DNA from: Chionis minor
Lineage: Eukaryota; Chordata; Aves; Charadriiformes; Chionididae
Direction: 5' to 3'
Assembly: GCA_013398295.1 (NCBI GenBank)
Contig: VZSF01003896.1
Location: 62,001-126,000 of the forward strand
Length of the DNA: 64,000 nt
The notes under the pieces were generated by a model, which worked only from the letters and a program-made list of their open reading frames with translations, was not told the origin of the DNA and made no database searches. Positions 23,697 to 37,000 of the stretch are shown in pieces. The translations under genes were made by a program, and so were the position numbers. Numbering within the stretch: the stretch's first letter is position 1; each line of letters starts with the position of its first letter.

Positions 23697-25803
23697 AAAG
23701 TGTTCAGGAAATGTACTATAGTACTCTTGTTCGAAGGACTGGATGTATAAGATTCATTATTGTGGAAACTCATTTGTAGAGTTAGGCTCCTTTCCGTTGT
23801 GGACTACTATTTTCTTCAGCATCAGGACACATACTAATTGTTTCATTTTCCAAAAGAGATGGATTTCCACTAGGCCCAGCGTAGAAATAGCCCTAACCTC
23901 TCTCACCGGAGTATCTGCAACGCTGTTCTAATAAAGGAGAGCAGGAGGAAATATTGGTTACTGCTGGAAGGAGGGGGTAGATTAGGGGAAGTACCCTAAC
24001 CTATATCACAAATCCTGCTATATGATCTTATGTCTTTTAACAGATTTTAAGGGACTGACTGGAAAAAATCTTCACAAATCTTGCATTGTTGTAGAACTCA
24101 GAAGGCATTTATTAGTACCAGTTAATACTAAGCTACTTCCTTAATATTACTGCAAAGGAATCTTCTTTGTGATTCAACACAGAGCCGTGTAGTTTCTTAG
24201 AATGCTGCTAATGTGGATAAGTCTTAGAGGTTTGAAGGAAATACTGCATCTGTTCCTGTTTCAGTTTCTGAAAGATTGCCAGACCCTGTGCCACAACAAG
24301 AGCTGGTTGAAAGTTTTCCAACTGAAGTTTTCTGTGGGAAAATGCTGATTCAGCTTAATCGGAAGATTTTATGGGAATGTGCCTATTCTGTCAAAACTTC
24401 TAGTGAAAGCAAACCTATCTAACTTTCTATCCATCCTGTAAGCTAACCCAAATCCCTTGGGACAGTACCCATTGAGAGCTCCAGGCTGTCTGTATTGCCT
24501 TTGACCCACGAGGTTCCTCACTTCCTAGCAGTTGTCCAGACAGGAGAACTTTGGGGTTTCCTGGGCAAGGCAGCAGCCTGTGTGGTGTGTGTGCAGAACT
24601 GTCAGTGCTGCATTGCTCACACCTAAGGGCAGGATCCCTGTGACTCCTGCAACAGTCTGGGGGCTTCTGTCTGATCGTCTCTGATGTTTTTGATAGATTG
24701 TTCTGAAACTGATTTTAGTCTTCAAAATTTGTGGAACTTATGGCTTCTGTTTGAATGAACAGTTAATACAAAGCTGACAGTGATTTTTTTCTAGAGATAG
24801 GAAAACTAGTTTTTATACAGCTGTAATCACATGAAGAGATTGATTAGAAATGAACTTCTCCTTAGAGTCCAAACTAGTGGTGATAAAGTGGAAATACGGA
24901 AAACGCTTTATGTTAAATATTTCTCATAGAGCTTAAATGGTATTATGTGATATACAAAGCTTCTAAAGAGCGTAACAGACTGTGCTGTACGTTATTTCTG
25001 CCATATTATAATTCCAAACATGTAAAATAACAAACGCAATACAAAAAGCCAGACTCTTAAAGACTTAGCTGGAGAGATTGGATGAGGACTACTCCCAGAT
25101 GAGATGTCATAACAGGTCGTGTAAGTATTAATATAATTCAGTGCACAGTTGTTTTAAAGTGCAGTGAAACTTAGATTTTGCTCTTATCTTCAGTAACAAG
25201 AGTAGAAAATGAAGTCTCATGTAGCAAGCTGATTTGATTGTAGCATGTGTGAGAGCTACAATAATTCATTGTTGTGCATAAGCCTTGATAGCTTTTAAAA
25301 TTATTTTTACTCTTTCAGTATTATTCTTTTGTGCAATTTCCTCAAATGATAAGATTTAATGAGAATTCCTCCTCTTTCTTTTTTTCGTTCCATCTCAACC
25401 TTTTATTTTACTTTCTTTTAAAAAAAAGTTTATGGAAAACTGTTTTATAAACAGAACAGTGAACATCAAATGTTTATTTTCTGTCACACGAAGGGCTGGT
25501 CATTTAATAGAAAGATTACTTGTTTTTCATGATCATTCATACAGCCTTTGCCCTCTGATAAGAGTAATGCTGATTCCATGGAAAAATATTAATAAAATTG
25601 TTAGGATTCTGCTATTGGAAATCTGTCATTTTAATAACGTTAGACTAACATACTGGGTAACCTGTTGCATTTTACCTGTAACTTGAAAAGTTTTTATCCA
25701 AAAAAACAACTCCATAGTTATATTAGATACAGGCATATAACCTTAATAGCTGGTTTGAAGTCTTCCAGAATGGGAGGTGATGGTGGTGGGTTTTTTCTTG
25801 TGG

Positions 25804-25851
25804 GATTTTATTTTGTTTTATTTTATTTTATTTTATTTATTTTTATTTTAA
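25804..25851. repeat. (TTTTA)n microsatellite
   Basis: About nine imperfect TTTTA/TTTTG/TTTA units. Confidence 0.9.
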
Positions 25852-26537
25852 TCATCCCTAGTCAGCTTCTTTGTGTTTTTTAATTGATTTCTGGTGGAAT
25901 GCTCTTTCTCTTTGAACATACCCTTCAAGAAAGAAAAATATGGACTGCTGATTAAGATTATCATCAGCATTTTCAGTGTCAGATATTTTCCAGAAAAGAA
26001 ACAGATAGTGGTGTAAAAGATAAGAAACAGCAAGTTTCACGCTCCAAGAATTTGTTTGTTCGGGTTTTTTTATTTCCTTGGCGTTCTGGCGCTTCTTTCT
26101 CTTTTGGCTGGGGCTCCTTTTCTCAAAGGGGATGCAGTTAATTTGGAAACTTGTAAGATGCATGAAGGGGTTTGGTATTCTCCTTTAAATTTCATTATTT
26201 TGCCAATATGCATGAAAGTATGTCTGCTGTCACAGAAGATGGCTCTCCTCAACTTCTAATTGAAATTCCTTTGTCTCAAGATTTCTTATTGACAAGTTTT
26301 ACATGCTTTTACATCACTGAACTATTGTTTGGATTAAAACACACTGAAAAACTCTTCAGACAGGAACCACAGTGTGTTTGCATAGTTGTATAACTGAGAA
26401 ACACATCTGCCAGGGAAATCTGGTGTGTCACAGTGTGAGGCGAGTGAATCTGCATTCAGCAGCAGGCTAGATGTGGTTTTCCTATTTTCGTTAGCAGTAG
26501 GCAAAATTTGATGAGTCTTCCCCCCCATTATGACTGA

Positions 26538-26553
26538 TTTTTTTTTTTTTTTT
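26538..26553. repeat. Poly(T) run, 16 bases
   Basis: T16 homopolymer in intron. Confidence 0.9.
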
Positions 26554-27289
26554 CCCAAAGTGAAAATTTGTATTCTGGACTTTTTAAGTATCTGCAAGGG
26601 AGCTGACTGTGTGTTTATCAGTATTCTGGTTCACACAAAAATTTCCTGTTCGCTTTGTATGACTGCAAGCAAGTGCTTATCCCGCTGTTCGTTTTAAAGC
26701 CATTCTCTTTGTATGGTTTTGATTGTGTGATTGAACAAAACTGTTTAATGAGGGTGTGGTCTTTCACAGAAGAAATGTGCTTTTAGTCTGATGTTAATTT
26801 TCCACTAACTGTTTTGAATGAGATTATTTCCATGTTCTGCTGCTTGCTACAGTCATAGTATCATGGTTTTCTGATGTTTTCAGTGGAACTGGGTTTGATT
26901 GAAAATTTGTTTACACACGAATAAAAAGAATTAGGTCTTATAAAGACTTGTAAGTTTAATTTTTTATTTTACTTTGGTTATGAACAATGCAGGTGGCTAT
27001 TTGCAGAAAAAAAAAGCCAAGAAAGAAGCACTGAAATCAGTCCTACTTTTGGGAAATACGTCCCATCTGCTTCTACAATTAATTATATTGCAAAGCCATT
27101 TGTGATTAATTGTTAAGGGTGCTAAAAATCTTAATACAGTTTCCTTGTGAAATGCTGAGCATAGTTCAGTGGCGCAGACGTTCAGGATTAAGACCGCTGT
27201 ATTACAATTACTGTGGGAGTAATCATAGAGAAAGACTATTCTTTCTACCCTACTGGAGTTCATGAATGTTTGCCTGCAGTATATTGTGT

Positions 27290-28740
27290 GTCATGACTGC
27301 AAAGCCCGAATGGAGAGATACAGGCAGGGCTTTATCCTCTCAGATCTTGAAAACCCTCCAGAGATGGACGACACCATCTCTCTAGGCAACCATTTCCAAC
27401 GCTTGTACTCAAAATACAACACTTGCAGGTATTGCAAGGCTACTTTTAGGTTGCCCTGGAAGCCTTCTCTTCTCTAGGCTGAACAAGCCCACTTTGCTGT
27501 GCCTCTTGGAGGACAAGTATGCCAGCCTTCGTGGGGGTCCCTGGCTGAAGTCATTCAAGTTCGTCAAGTCTGTCTTGTACTGTGGGGCTTAAAACTGTGT
27601 GCGGTGTTCTAGACAAGGTCTGATGAATGCCAGGTAGCAGGTGATAATCTCTGCCCTTGATCTACTTGCTGGCTGTGTTCATGTTAACGGAGCCCAGGAT
27701 GCTGCTTACCTTCTTTGCTACCCAGTCACAGTGCTGGCTCCTGTAAAGTTTGCTGTCCACCAAGATCCTCAAGTCTTTTTCAGCAGAGCTGCTCCCCACG
27801 GAGTTAATCTTTGCTTGGTATGGCTGCAAGGGGTTATTCCCTGCTGGGTGCAGGACTTCGCTTCCGTCTTTTGATGGATTTCCTAAGCTTCTTGTATGCT
27901 TATTGATGTGGTCTATCTGTGTCCCTTTGGATAGCAGCCCTGCCCTTGAGCATATTGACTAGTCTCCCATCTTGGTGTAATCTGCAGGCTTTGGGAGCAA
28001 GCAGTCTTGACACCTCTGTCAGGTCACTGATAAAGATATTAAACAGGACAGGTCCCAGTATGGACCCCATGGTACTCCTGTCACTGGCTTCCAGGTAGAG
28101 TACAACCTGTTAACAACTACCTGGAAGCCTGGTCATAGAACTAGTTGTTTACCTTGCCAGTTGTTTACCCGTCCAGACCATACTGCCTTAACTTGGGTAC
28201 AAAAGTATCGGAGATAGTGCCCAAAGCCTTGCTGAAGGTGACGTAAATGACACCCACTGTTCTTTCTTCATCCACAAATCTAATCATTTTATCACGATTA
28301 GCGATTAGATTGGTCAGGCATGATTTCCTGCTGGTAAATCCCCACTGACTAGAGTGACTAGTCCACAGTTACCTTCTCCTTCTTGTGATCAAAAATGTCC
28401 AAGAAGACTTCATAATTTTCCCAGGGAACAAAGTGAAGCAGTCATGTGTGTTGATCCCTGGTTTGTTCTTTCGGTCTCTTCTTGATGTTTAATGCAGCAT
28501 TTGCCTTCCTCTAGTTGTCAGGGATCTCCCCCAGTTTCCATGATTTTTTGAAGACACTAGAGCATGGGCTTGCAAGGACATCAATCAGTTGTCTCAACAA
28601 CCTTGGATGCAGCCTCTTGAGTCCGTTGGATTTGTAAGGGTAAGCCCTGACCAAGTCCTCTTGCTTGAACCCTTTCATTAAGCACAGAGGCCTGAGAGAC
28701 CTGTCGTTGAGGACTAAGGCAAATATTTGTTTCCTACTTA
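27290..28740 (-). mobile_element. Older CR1 LINE copy, about 1.45 kb, antisense
   Basis: The + strand carries the reverse complement of CR1 ORF2 and 3' UTR: 3' UTR-like gagatggacgacaccatctc near 27363, then blocks such as gcccttgagcatattgac, attaaacaggacaggtccca and the region for LHPRLLRQLIDVLA upstream in ORF2. It reaches further toward the 5' end of ORF2 than the other copies. Divergence is high, with many stops and frameshifts, implying an older subfamily. Boundaries are approximate. Confidence 0.85.
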
Positions 28741-29927
28741 GCTCAGATTAATTTGAATTTAAGATCAATTGCTCTGATTTTATGAAGACAGTGTGGATAG
28801 GTTATTTCTATGCAGATCTTCTAATTGCGTCAATCTGTGGTATGATTTATCAAATGAACTATTATGTGATAGCTTACTTTTCTAGGCAAACTATCTGTGT
28901 ATCCTAAATACTTTCATTAATGGAGATACATGGGAAAGCTCTTTGTGGTTCATTGAATGTGTTCATGTGACATTATTTTGCAGAGAAGCTGTGAAATTCT
29001 AATACGAATTTTGATGGGACTGTTTCATGCTGCACAGGTAGAATCCTTTGATGTAGCTCCTATAGTGTGAATTAGTGGTTTTCCCTCACTAGTCACGGAA
29101 AAGATGTGAGCAAATAAGTTTTTATTTACCTTACAAAAGAATAGTATTATTAACTACAGTAAATACCATTCTTTACGATGTGTTGTCCCACAAAGAAATA
29201 GGATTGGCTGAGAATAAGTGTTCTTTATTTCCACAGTTGAAGGCATACGGAATATTCAGGATATTCTGCTCAAATAGTCTAGTTAAAAGCATCTGTATGC
29301 ACTCCAGCATGTTTGGTGAAAGAGCATCAGATTCTGAGAAAAAAATCTTGAAAGATCACAATTACTGTAAACTAAATCACGACATCATTTTATTTTTAAG
29401 TAGAATTTCTCTGGGAGTAAAAATTTTAATGAATATACAAACTTTAATTTCATATTATGAATACTTATCCTGTCAGATCTTGGAAGACCGCCAAGATTTA
29501 GCCTATGAATATTTTCACTTGTTCATGAACAGCTTTGTGGGCTGCAAACTAAATAGTTAAAATATTTCCCATTCAAAAGCCTCTATTAATTTAACTAATG
29601 TAAGAAATAAGGAAAAAATAAAAGAAAATTTCTCTCAGTCTGAGACTTATTGACTATAAAGATAAAAGCTCAAATGTTAGAGGAATGTTAGTGTGACATC
29701 TAACATCAACAGAACATAGCATTGCACACTTTTTTTCTGGTGGTGAAAGAGGTCTAAATTCTGCATTTCATTAAGGCAAAATCAATAGAATTACTCTTGG
29801 TTTATGTCAGTATGTGCAATCTGTATTTGTACATTATTATTTGCTGTTCATGCAAGTACTGATACACTTGTCTTACGCTTCAGTATACCTTTCGTATCCT
29901 TTTCAATACTGTTTTTTTATAACTTAG

Positions 29928-30083
29928 GATACAAAAATAGCTTCACTTGAGCGCAATATAAGAGATCTTGAAGATGAAATACAGATGTTAAAGACAAATG
30001 GAGTTCTGAATACAGAGGACCGAGAAGAAGAAATCAAACAAATTGAAGTTTACAAGAGTCACTCAAAGTTCATGAAAAATAAG
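29928..30083 (+). CDS. ERC2: ERC2 internal coding exon (52 codons)
   Basis: This exon encodes a coiled-coil segment starting DTKIASLERNIRDLEDEIQM and ending YKSHSKFMKNK. It is 156 nt, in frame, phase 0 at both ends, with acceptor tttttttataacttag and donor gtaagg. The residues ASLERNIRDLEDEIQ, NGVLNTEDREEEIKQIEVYK match ERC2 (CAST) as I know it and differ from ERC1, which has a more divergent SSMERGLRDLE...EVYRSHSK version. The sequence is rich in E, K, L and I with heptad-like spacing, fitting a rod-like scaffold. In CAST the central coiled-coil region is known to help bind active-zone partners such as bassoon and piccolo; which of these exons contributes is not something the sequence shows. 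It lies 11.3 kb after the second copy of the previous exon and 3.8 kb before the next. Confidence 0.95.
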
Positions 30084-33000
30084 GTAAGGTCTATTAATAG
30101 AATAGCTTAATGCTGTTTAAATAACAGATACAAAATTTTAACGTGACCCTTTTCAACACAAGCAGCTCTCTGCTTGTTGTCTTTTTGTAAATCTCTACTA
30201 TGTAATAGTAGTTATGGAGGAGTGAAGCATAAATAAAAATGTGTTTGTGTTTTGACTTAGAGGTAAGGAAAAAGCTATTTCACCACTTCTACAGAGCCTA
30301 TCCTGAGTCTATACCATGTTCGCTTTTCCCTTCCTTGTGTGTGGTGTTTTAATGTTGGTTTTTTGAATTAGTTTATAATTGAGTTGCGCCATTTTGGCAC
30401 AACTTTAATTGTGCATTTTTTGTGATTTTGACTATGGTTTTACAGTAAGGACTGCTGTTCCATAGATGATGCCATGTAATCTTCTACTATTTTAAAGACT
30501 AGCAATTTGATGACTTTGTTCCTGCACAGTACTTTTCATTTCAAATTACAGTACGTAGATAATTGAGTTGACCACAAGCAGATAGTGTGTAGTGATCTAA
30601 CACATTTCTGGGTGTCAAGCTTACAAAACAGCACTGCTTATTCATTATTTTAAAATACATCAGAAGTAAAGCTTGATGTACAAATTGTTGTCCCAGCTGG
30701 TCTTTTTCCTTCCAGAAGAAATGGAAGTGTTAGTCCCTATGTGGAATTAATCCAGATTTATTAAAACAAAAGACTACAAACAAATTATATATTTATTCTA
30801 TTGAAAAAAGTAGTCCTTAAGCTACTGAAAAGTAGCTAAGGTTCCCAAGTAGCATTATCATTATGAAAATCATTTTGCCTGTTTAAACATCACTAATTTC
30901 AAAGCAATTCAGTTTTAGTAACTTACAGCAAAACTCCTAATGCATCTCAGCAAATCTGTTGATATAAACATAATGTACAAAGCCTAGCACTTTCGTAACA
31001 ATTTTCTGTTGTTTTTGAGAGGAAAAGCTTCAGTATATTTCTGTGGCGCAGAAAGCAGACAAATGAGAAGACTGTTAAACATGCCTTGTTTTGTCACAAT
31101 CTTCTGATCTTTGATAAATGCCACATTCTGATGATACTGGTTTTCTTTCACCAGTCCTTTTCTTCTGCTTAAAATTGAGATTTGCAGCAAAAGATAGTAT
31201 TTTTATTATTCATCTGAGAACCTTTCAAGGTAGAAAATTATTTGTTTAGCTGTCAGCAAACAGATCTTATTATATCTGATCTGTTAAACCTGAGATTGTT
31301 GATAAATTCTGATAAACAGATGATTGGCAAAGAGCGAAACAAAACTTTTCTCACAGTTAACAATGTTAGGTGCTATAAAGTTCTTAATACTTCACATTTA
31401 TTCATTTATTGCGTTTATCTTTTTTTGTACTGAGATCAGGAGATCTCTTGAATCATGACTATTGGCCTTCTGCACTGCTTAAGATAGAACAAAGTGAAAA
31501 TGTTTGCACATCTGCTGGAGACAGAAATTTATTTCATGCCCTGTTTAATTTTTATTGTAACACTAACAGATAATGTGGAATTTAAAAAAAAAAAAACCCA
31601 AATACACCCAGGTCTAAAAATTTCTTTTTAAAAGTTATGTGGTTTCTTGTTATGTCTTTGGTATTTTTGATACTTACTTTTTTTTAACTTGAAGTTTTAG
31701 TACATTTTCACCAGTACACTTTATTTTCATAAAACACCAGCCAAAAGCATAATTATTCAAGCCATTTAAGGGGGGAGGGTTGTTTTTGGTTTTTTCCCAT
31801 TTTTGTTTTTAAATTTATTTGGGAGGTCTAACACATTTTTAAACTCCTGGCCATCTGTGGGTCTTGTAGGCAGAACTTTATACTAAACAGATTCTGTTTC
31901 TAAAACACAAAGAACATACCTGCAATGAAAATGAAGCCTTTTTTGTTGTTGCTGATTATTTCTCAGGGTGTGGGTTGTGTCATGGAAAAAAGCGGGAAGA
32001 GTTTCTAGGAGACATGAAGTGTCTGTGATGTTCACGTGGGTCTCATATAAAGCATGTGATGTAATTCAGATTGGCTGCAGATCTACGTTTTGTCTTTATA
32101 TCTTGTAGACAGATTTTCCCATTGTTCATTTTGTATACATTTTTGTCTCAGTTGCTATACTTGCTTACATATTCTGGCAGAGGATGGAAGGAGGTCATTT
32201 GCTTTCAAGAGAAAGTTTTCTCTAGCAGTTTCTTAACTGCACTCTACATTTTCTTGACATCTGTTTTTTGTATGCTCCTTTTCTCATTTTGATATTTTCA
32301 GACTGTGAAGGTGATTGCTTTTAGTGCCAGTGGAGATTCTTGATTTTGTACAGTAGCTCAGAGGTGGCTAGCCAAGTACCTTTACCAGCTAGATAAACAT
32401 ATTGAGATTTATGAAGAGAGGTTAGGAATAAATACATTAAGACGTGCATGTGGGCTATAGTTGGAAGAAACATTTTTTAATATAATTTTTAAGGATGCAC
32501 TTGCAACGTAAAACAAAATAGAAATATTTTGATCAGCAGTAGGTCTTTCCACTGACTGTGCCATACCATATTGAACCTGTGAAATATTTTAGTATGTCGA
32601 TCTTTAGGATGTGGTTGAGTAGGATCAGCCTGTGGATACATATTCTTTTTTTCCTGGGGATTTTTGAATCGCCTTGCAACTAGCCCTTCTAAATTTCTTG
32701 TATCATAAATGTCTGTTGGGGTGCAACTAATGGGAGAGAATGGAAGGAGCTCTTCTAGCAGTTCTGTGGTTGTTGCAGAATTGAAACTTGAATTTTAAAG
32801 AAAAATTTCTAGGCCTTAGAGTCATCAAGAAAACTTTCCAAATATAAAGGAAGCGTGGTTTCTCTGAGTTATGCAGATGTACTGAGGTGTTTTATTTCAA
32901 ATAATCCTCATGAGATGATGCATCCGAAGTCAGCTGGTCACCAGTGTTATTTCACGGGACTTGAAGAATAGTTACAAGTCACCTAATTCACCATCCTTTA

Positions 33001-33898
33001 ACATCAATCGGTGTATTGTCCAGTGCTTTGTTCAGATTCACGTATTCTAAATCCACCACAGTTCCGCATTCTGTGGCTACCCTTCCCATTTATCGTTGTG
33101 GAAAGGGAAGAATAATCACAATTCCATGATGTTTACTGATGAACCTGAAACTCACTTAAATTCAGAAGCTCCTTGTTAGTGACTGGGTTTCTGCTGTTTC
33201 CCCTAGAATACGCTTTTACAATCTCACAGACCTTTCACTCTGTGGAATTTTTTATAACTTTTTCCCCAGACTTCTCTTAAATTAATCTCCTTGGCTTGGC
33301 TTTCCTAGTACCTGAGAATTCCATAAGAACTGCCAGGGAGTAAAAAAAGTGGGGATGCTGGGCAGCAACACACTTGCAAGAAGAGTAAGGTTAAAATTCC
33401 ACTTCTCTGTTTTCCTCTCCTGAGATGCCTGCTTTTCCTTATCAGGCTCCTGAAAAACCTTGATTTGCTCTGGCGAATGGTAAGTCACAAGAATGATGCT
33501 CTTGGAAGGAATAGGCTATTGGATTCAATTTATACTTTTACGAACACTTTTTTCCTATGCATTTTTGCTGTCCTGCCAGACTTGCCTTGCACAGGATTAA
33601 TTCCTTCGAACGTGAGGTCCATGGTGAATTTATAGGCCAAATTATCATGTGTATAATCTTTAAGAGTTTTGTTTTAACTTCTACAACAGCAGGGCAATCG
33701 TTCTTAAGACAGGGTATGTTAAATTACAAGAAACTCAATTGAAGTTGTGAGTGTAAAAAGTCTGAATATTAATTATCTTCTAGAATTTACAGGTGTCTGA
33801 GTTGTCATGTCATGGTCATTCACAACTTTCAGATTTCAAGTGCAACTATGAATTGGAAATGAAATTAATGATCTAACCTTTTTCCCCCCCCCAATTAG
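30084..33898 (+). other. ERC2: ERC2 intron, 3.8 kb
   Basis: This is a complete intron with donor gtaagg and acceptor ccaattag. It is AT-rich, with no transposon I could recognise. ERC1 is known to have an additional segment of about 28 residues after MKNK in some isoforms; I saw no matching exon here, consistent with ERC2 joining MKNK directly to IDQLKQ. Confidence 0.9.
33873..33898 (+). promoter_or_regulatory. ERC2: Branch point and 3' splice site of the 56-codon ERC2 exon
   Basis: ctaac (candidate branch A at 33876) is followed by a pyrimidine tract with five T and nine C, then aattag at the exon border. A branch-to-AG distance of about 22 nt is within the usual range. Confidence 0.7.
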
Positions 33899-34066
33899 AT
33901 TGACCAACTGAAACAAGAACTCTCAAAGAAAGAATCAGAACTTCTTGCCTTACAAACTAAGCTTGAAACCCTTAGCAATCAGAATTCAGATTGCAAGCAA
34001 CACATTGAAGTGCTTAAAGAGTCACTTACTGCCAAAGAACAGAGAGCTGCCATACTTCAGACAGAG
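33899..34066 (+). CDS. ERC2: ERC2 internal coding exon (56 codons)
   Basis: This exon encodes IDQLKQELSKKESELLALQT through KEQRAAILQTE, 168 nt, phase 0 at both ends. The acceptor has a strong polypyrimidine tract with a C9 run (cttttt-C9-aattag) and a candidate branch point ctaac about 22 nt upstream of the exon. The donor is gtatcg. The stretch NQNSDCKQHIEVLKESLTAK is diagnostic for ERC2: ERC1 has NQFSDSKQHIEV here, from family knowledge. The peptide is continuous coiled coil with the previous exon. The protein would next continue with VDALRLRLEEKE; I looked for that exon in the remaining 30 kb and did not see it. Confidence 0.95.
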
Positions 34067-37000
34067 GTATCGTATCTTCTAATGACAAAATGCAATAGAA
34101 ATATTTAGTTAATAGCATGCGTCAAGATGGTGATGTGTTTGTCGCAAGTCTGTAGAAGGCAATTTGTTTAAGAAGAGTGAAATAATTTAAAACCCTTTAA
34201 ATGCCAATATATTTAGTATGTATTTTTTGGTAGTATACCAGCTCTCATTCTAGGATTTTGTTTAGAAGCATATTTTAAGAAAATGTTTGTTCCTAATTCT
34301 CATTGGCTTCAATGGGGAGAGCTGGGCCTTAATGACTTGATTGTTGTAATTTCATTTCTTGTTTCTCCATCTATTAGTTGACTGAGTTTTCCTTTATATT
34401 GCTCTGGCTCGATGGTGCTTTTCTACTGTGTAATTCCTATTATGAACAGTGAAGCTACTGATGTATTTTGAAAGGATCTGTTGAAGGGTGCATGATACTA
34501 ATCTGTGGTTATTGTTTCAAGTACAATCAACATTTATTTTAGGATATGAATAATGTGAGTCTTCAAAACAGGCCAGTGCATTAGTTATGTATGCATCTCC
34601 GAAGTGAGATCATAAAAATACGGGTAATGGCAGTACACAGTTGAGATGGTCGTCACATTTGATGGAACGTGTAAATCCAGTGTTAAAAATGTTGTCCACT
34701 AGTTCATTTCCTATGGTTTTAAAAAACTTCATAGGCTGGGAGTGCACAATACTGATTAGACTGATTCCTATTATAACCTCTTCATTTTATTTTTAATGTG
34801 TACCCCTTTCAAGAAGCAGAAATACCTGGGAAATTCAGTCATGCAGTACAAATAATTTCTATTCAGAGAAGTATATTATTTAAGGTATACAGGAATCTTA
34901 CAGAATGTTTCAAATTTCTGGCTAACAAAGCTGTAGGAGAAAAAAACAGCTTAAACTCATCATTCTAATGGAAGCAGGAAATAAATATTTCTAAGATTCT
35001 GAGTATCCCTCTGTGCCGTATGACTTATCCTCTGTACATTAAGAAGATACAGATGAAATCTTGGTATTTCCAGCTTGTGTTTAATGGCCCAGCCAGCATA
35101 TGTATATAATACAAAATAATCATAATGGAACAAGGGTAAAAACTCCAGAAATTTTGGCAGATCTCAATCTAGCTTTTGAGTAGTAAAGATTACATATTTT
35201 AAATCTCTGGCTGTGCAAATCTGTTTTGCAAGGTTTGTATTACCTGTCAGGCTGCTGAGGATGGTGATGAATTCCATTGGCTCTCCACTAATTTGATTTC
35301 CTAATTCTTTATCAGACCGGTATGTATTCAAGGCGTTCTAGTCTTATGGCTGGCACATGGGCAATGGTAAAAAGAGCTGAACTTCCAGTGCTTTTGATGA
35401 AGGGCTGCTGGGATTGTGCAATCCTGGTAGAGAACCAGTTGGTTTCTGACAGGTACTCAATTCCTCCTCTTCCCAGCTTCTACATAAGGCAGTTGAGCTT
35501 GAATGTTTTGCATGAAGCACTTTCAGTTAAAATTCGCTGTAACCGCCTGTTGGTGTGCAGGTAACAATCAGTCGTATTGTGTCTGCTTATTGTCTCAGGG
35601 AAACCAAATGAAAAATTAATGTTAAAATGATCAGAGAGGTAACTTGATAGAAGGAATTCTGTATAATAACAGAGAATGAATCCCTTTTGTTTGGCCTAAT
35701 ATCTTGTTATTTGGGACATAAGTGTGGTATTTCATACAAATACGAGATTCTTCCAGCTTTCAATGAAAAAAGAAACATCTGTAAGCTAGATAGCTCACTG
35801 CAGATATGAGACTTACAAATGAAGCAAAACAACTCCTAAATGTCCTCGCAGTATATCTTGGTTAAAGACGATTAAGGCTGTCACTGCATGGACTTGCTAA
35901 ATCAATTGAGCCTGAATTTGTTTGTGACTGAATCTTCAGAAACTGTGGGTTGTATTTCATGTGCGTTATTGTCAGCCTTCGGTGATTACATTACCTCATA
36001 AATTGATGAAGCTCTGAAACATGGGAAACTACTTCATATTCCCCATAGAAATCTAGGTGATTTCCATCTTCTGCTTTCTGTGTGCATAACGGTTTTGTAA
36101 GACAACAGTGTTTTGAGTTTCTTTTCTCTTTTTGAGATACCCTTGTGAAGGGAATTGGGTAAAACTGGTGAATTATGTCCACCTCTCATGGGAAGCAATT
36201 TTAGTTAAAATTTGCTGTAATTGTTCACGTACAGGAAGCTTTTGGCAGAAGGGTCACATAAATGTAACTTCCTTGTTTTTTCCTTCTTCTGGGAGATCAT
36301 ATGAAAATGAAGGCCTATGAGTACTGGGTTAATGCCAGGCTTCATTTTCAGATATGATGTATCTTGAGATGCATTAGAAGCAATATAAAGAAAACAAGTT
36401 ACAATTCCAGTTATACATGTATTGATGGAACCACTATTTGAAATGGTTTACCAAATAATTTTGATCTAATAGCAGGTTTAAAATGGGAAATAACTTCACT
36501 TGCCTCAAAGACAGCATTACAAGGTGTGCTCTTATATGCGCCACTTACTTATGAGGCAGAGACTTTAAATAACCTGTGTTAAACTCTAAATTACTAACTT
36601 TAACTTCATGTGATCTCAAAATACTTTGACATGAATACTCTGGGAAAATTAATTACATCTCATTTTTCATCCATTTAAGATGCAGTGAATTTATGTTACT
36701 TTCCTGTACTTTATGGTAGAGATGTAGCGCATCTCAAATCTGCTGCAAAAGATCTTTACTTTCATGTTATAGGTAGAAATAAAGCACACTGTGTACCCAT
36801 TTGTTTCTCAAGCCAGGACTTATCAGGAAAGAACAGTACTTTTGTTTTTTATTTTAAAGCCTCAAGGTTTCTGTAGGCATGTCACAGGCTGTACAACTTT
36901 CCATATAGAAGATTAGGTATTCAGGGGTTAGAAATGGAGAGTGGTTTCTGGAGTTAAATAATATTGAGGCTCGCGAAAGATATGTGGTTAGTCTGAACAT

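Larger units (their letters stand above)
20094..29927 (+). other. ERC2: ERC2 intron between first and second visible exons
   Basis: This non-coding stretch separates the 25-codon exon from the 52-codon exon. It holds two antisense CR1 copies (21155-22195, 27290-28740), an (AT)n run at 23124-23140, a C15 run at 23682-23696, a (TTTTA)n microsatellite at 25804-25851 and a T16 run at 26538-26553. Open frames of 137 codons (20324-20737, minus) and 126 codons (29180-29560, plus) show no family I recognise and are probably chance. No further ERC2 exon was seen, and none is expected because the flanking peptides join directly. Confidence 0.8.

Noticed and set aside
29180..29560. 126-codon plus-strand open frame just upstream of an ERC2 exon
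   Set aside because: It is not in the ERC2 peptide, lacks family resemblance and is AT-rich intron sequence.
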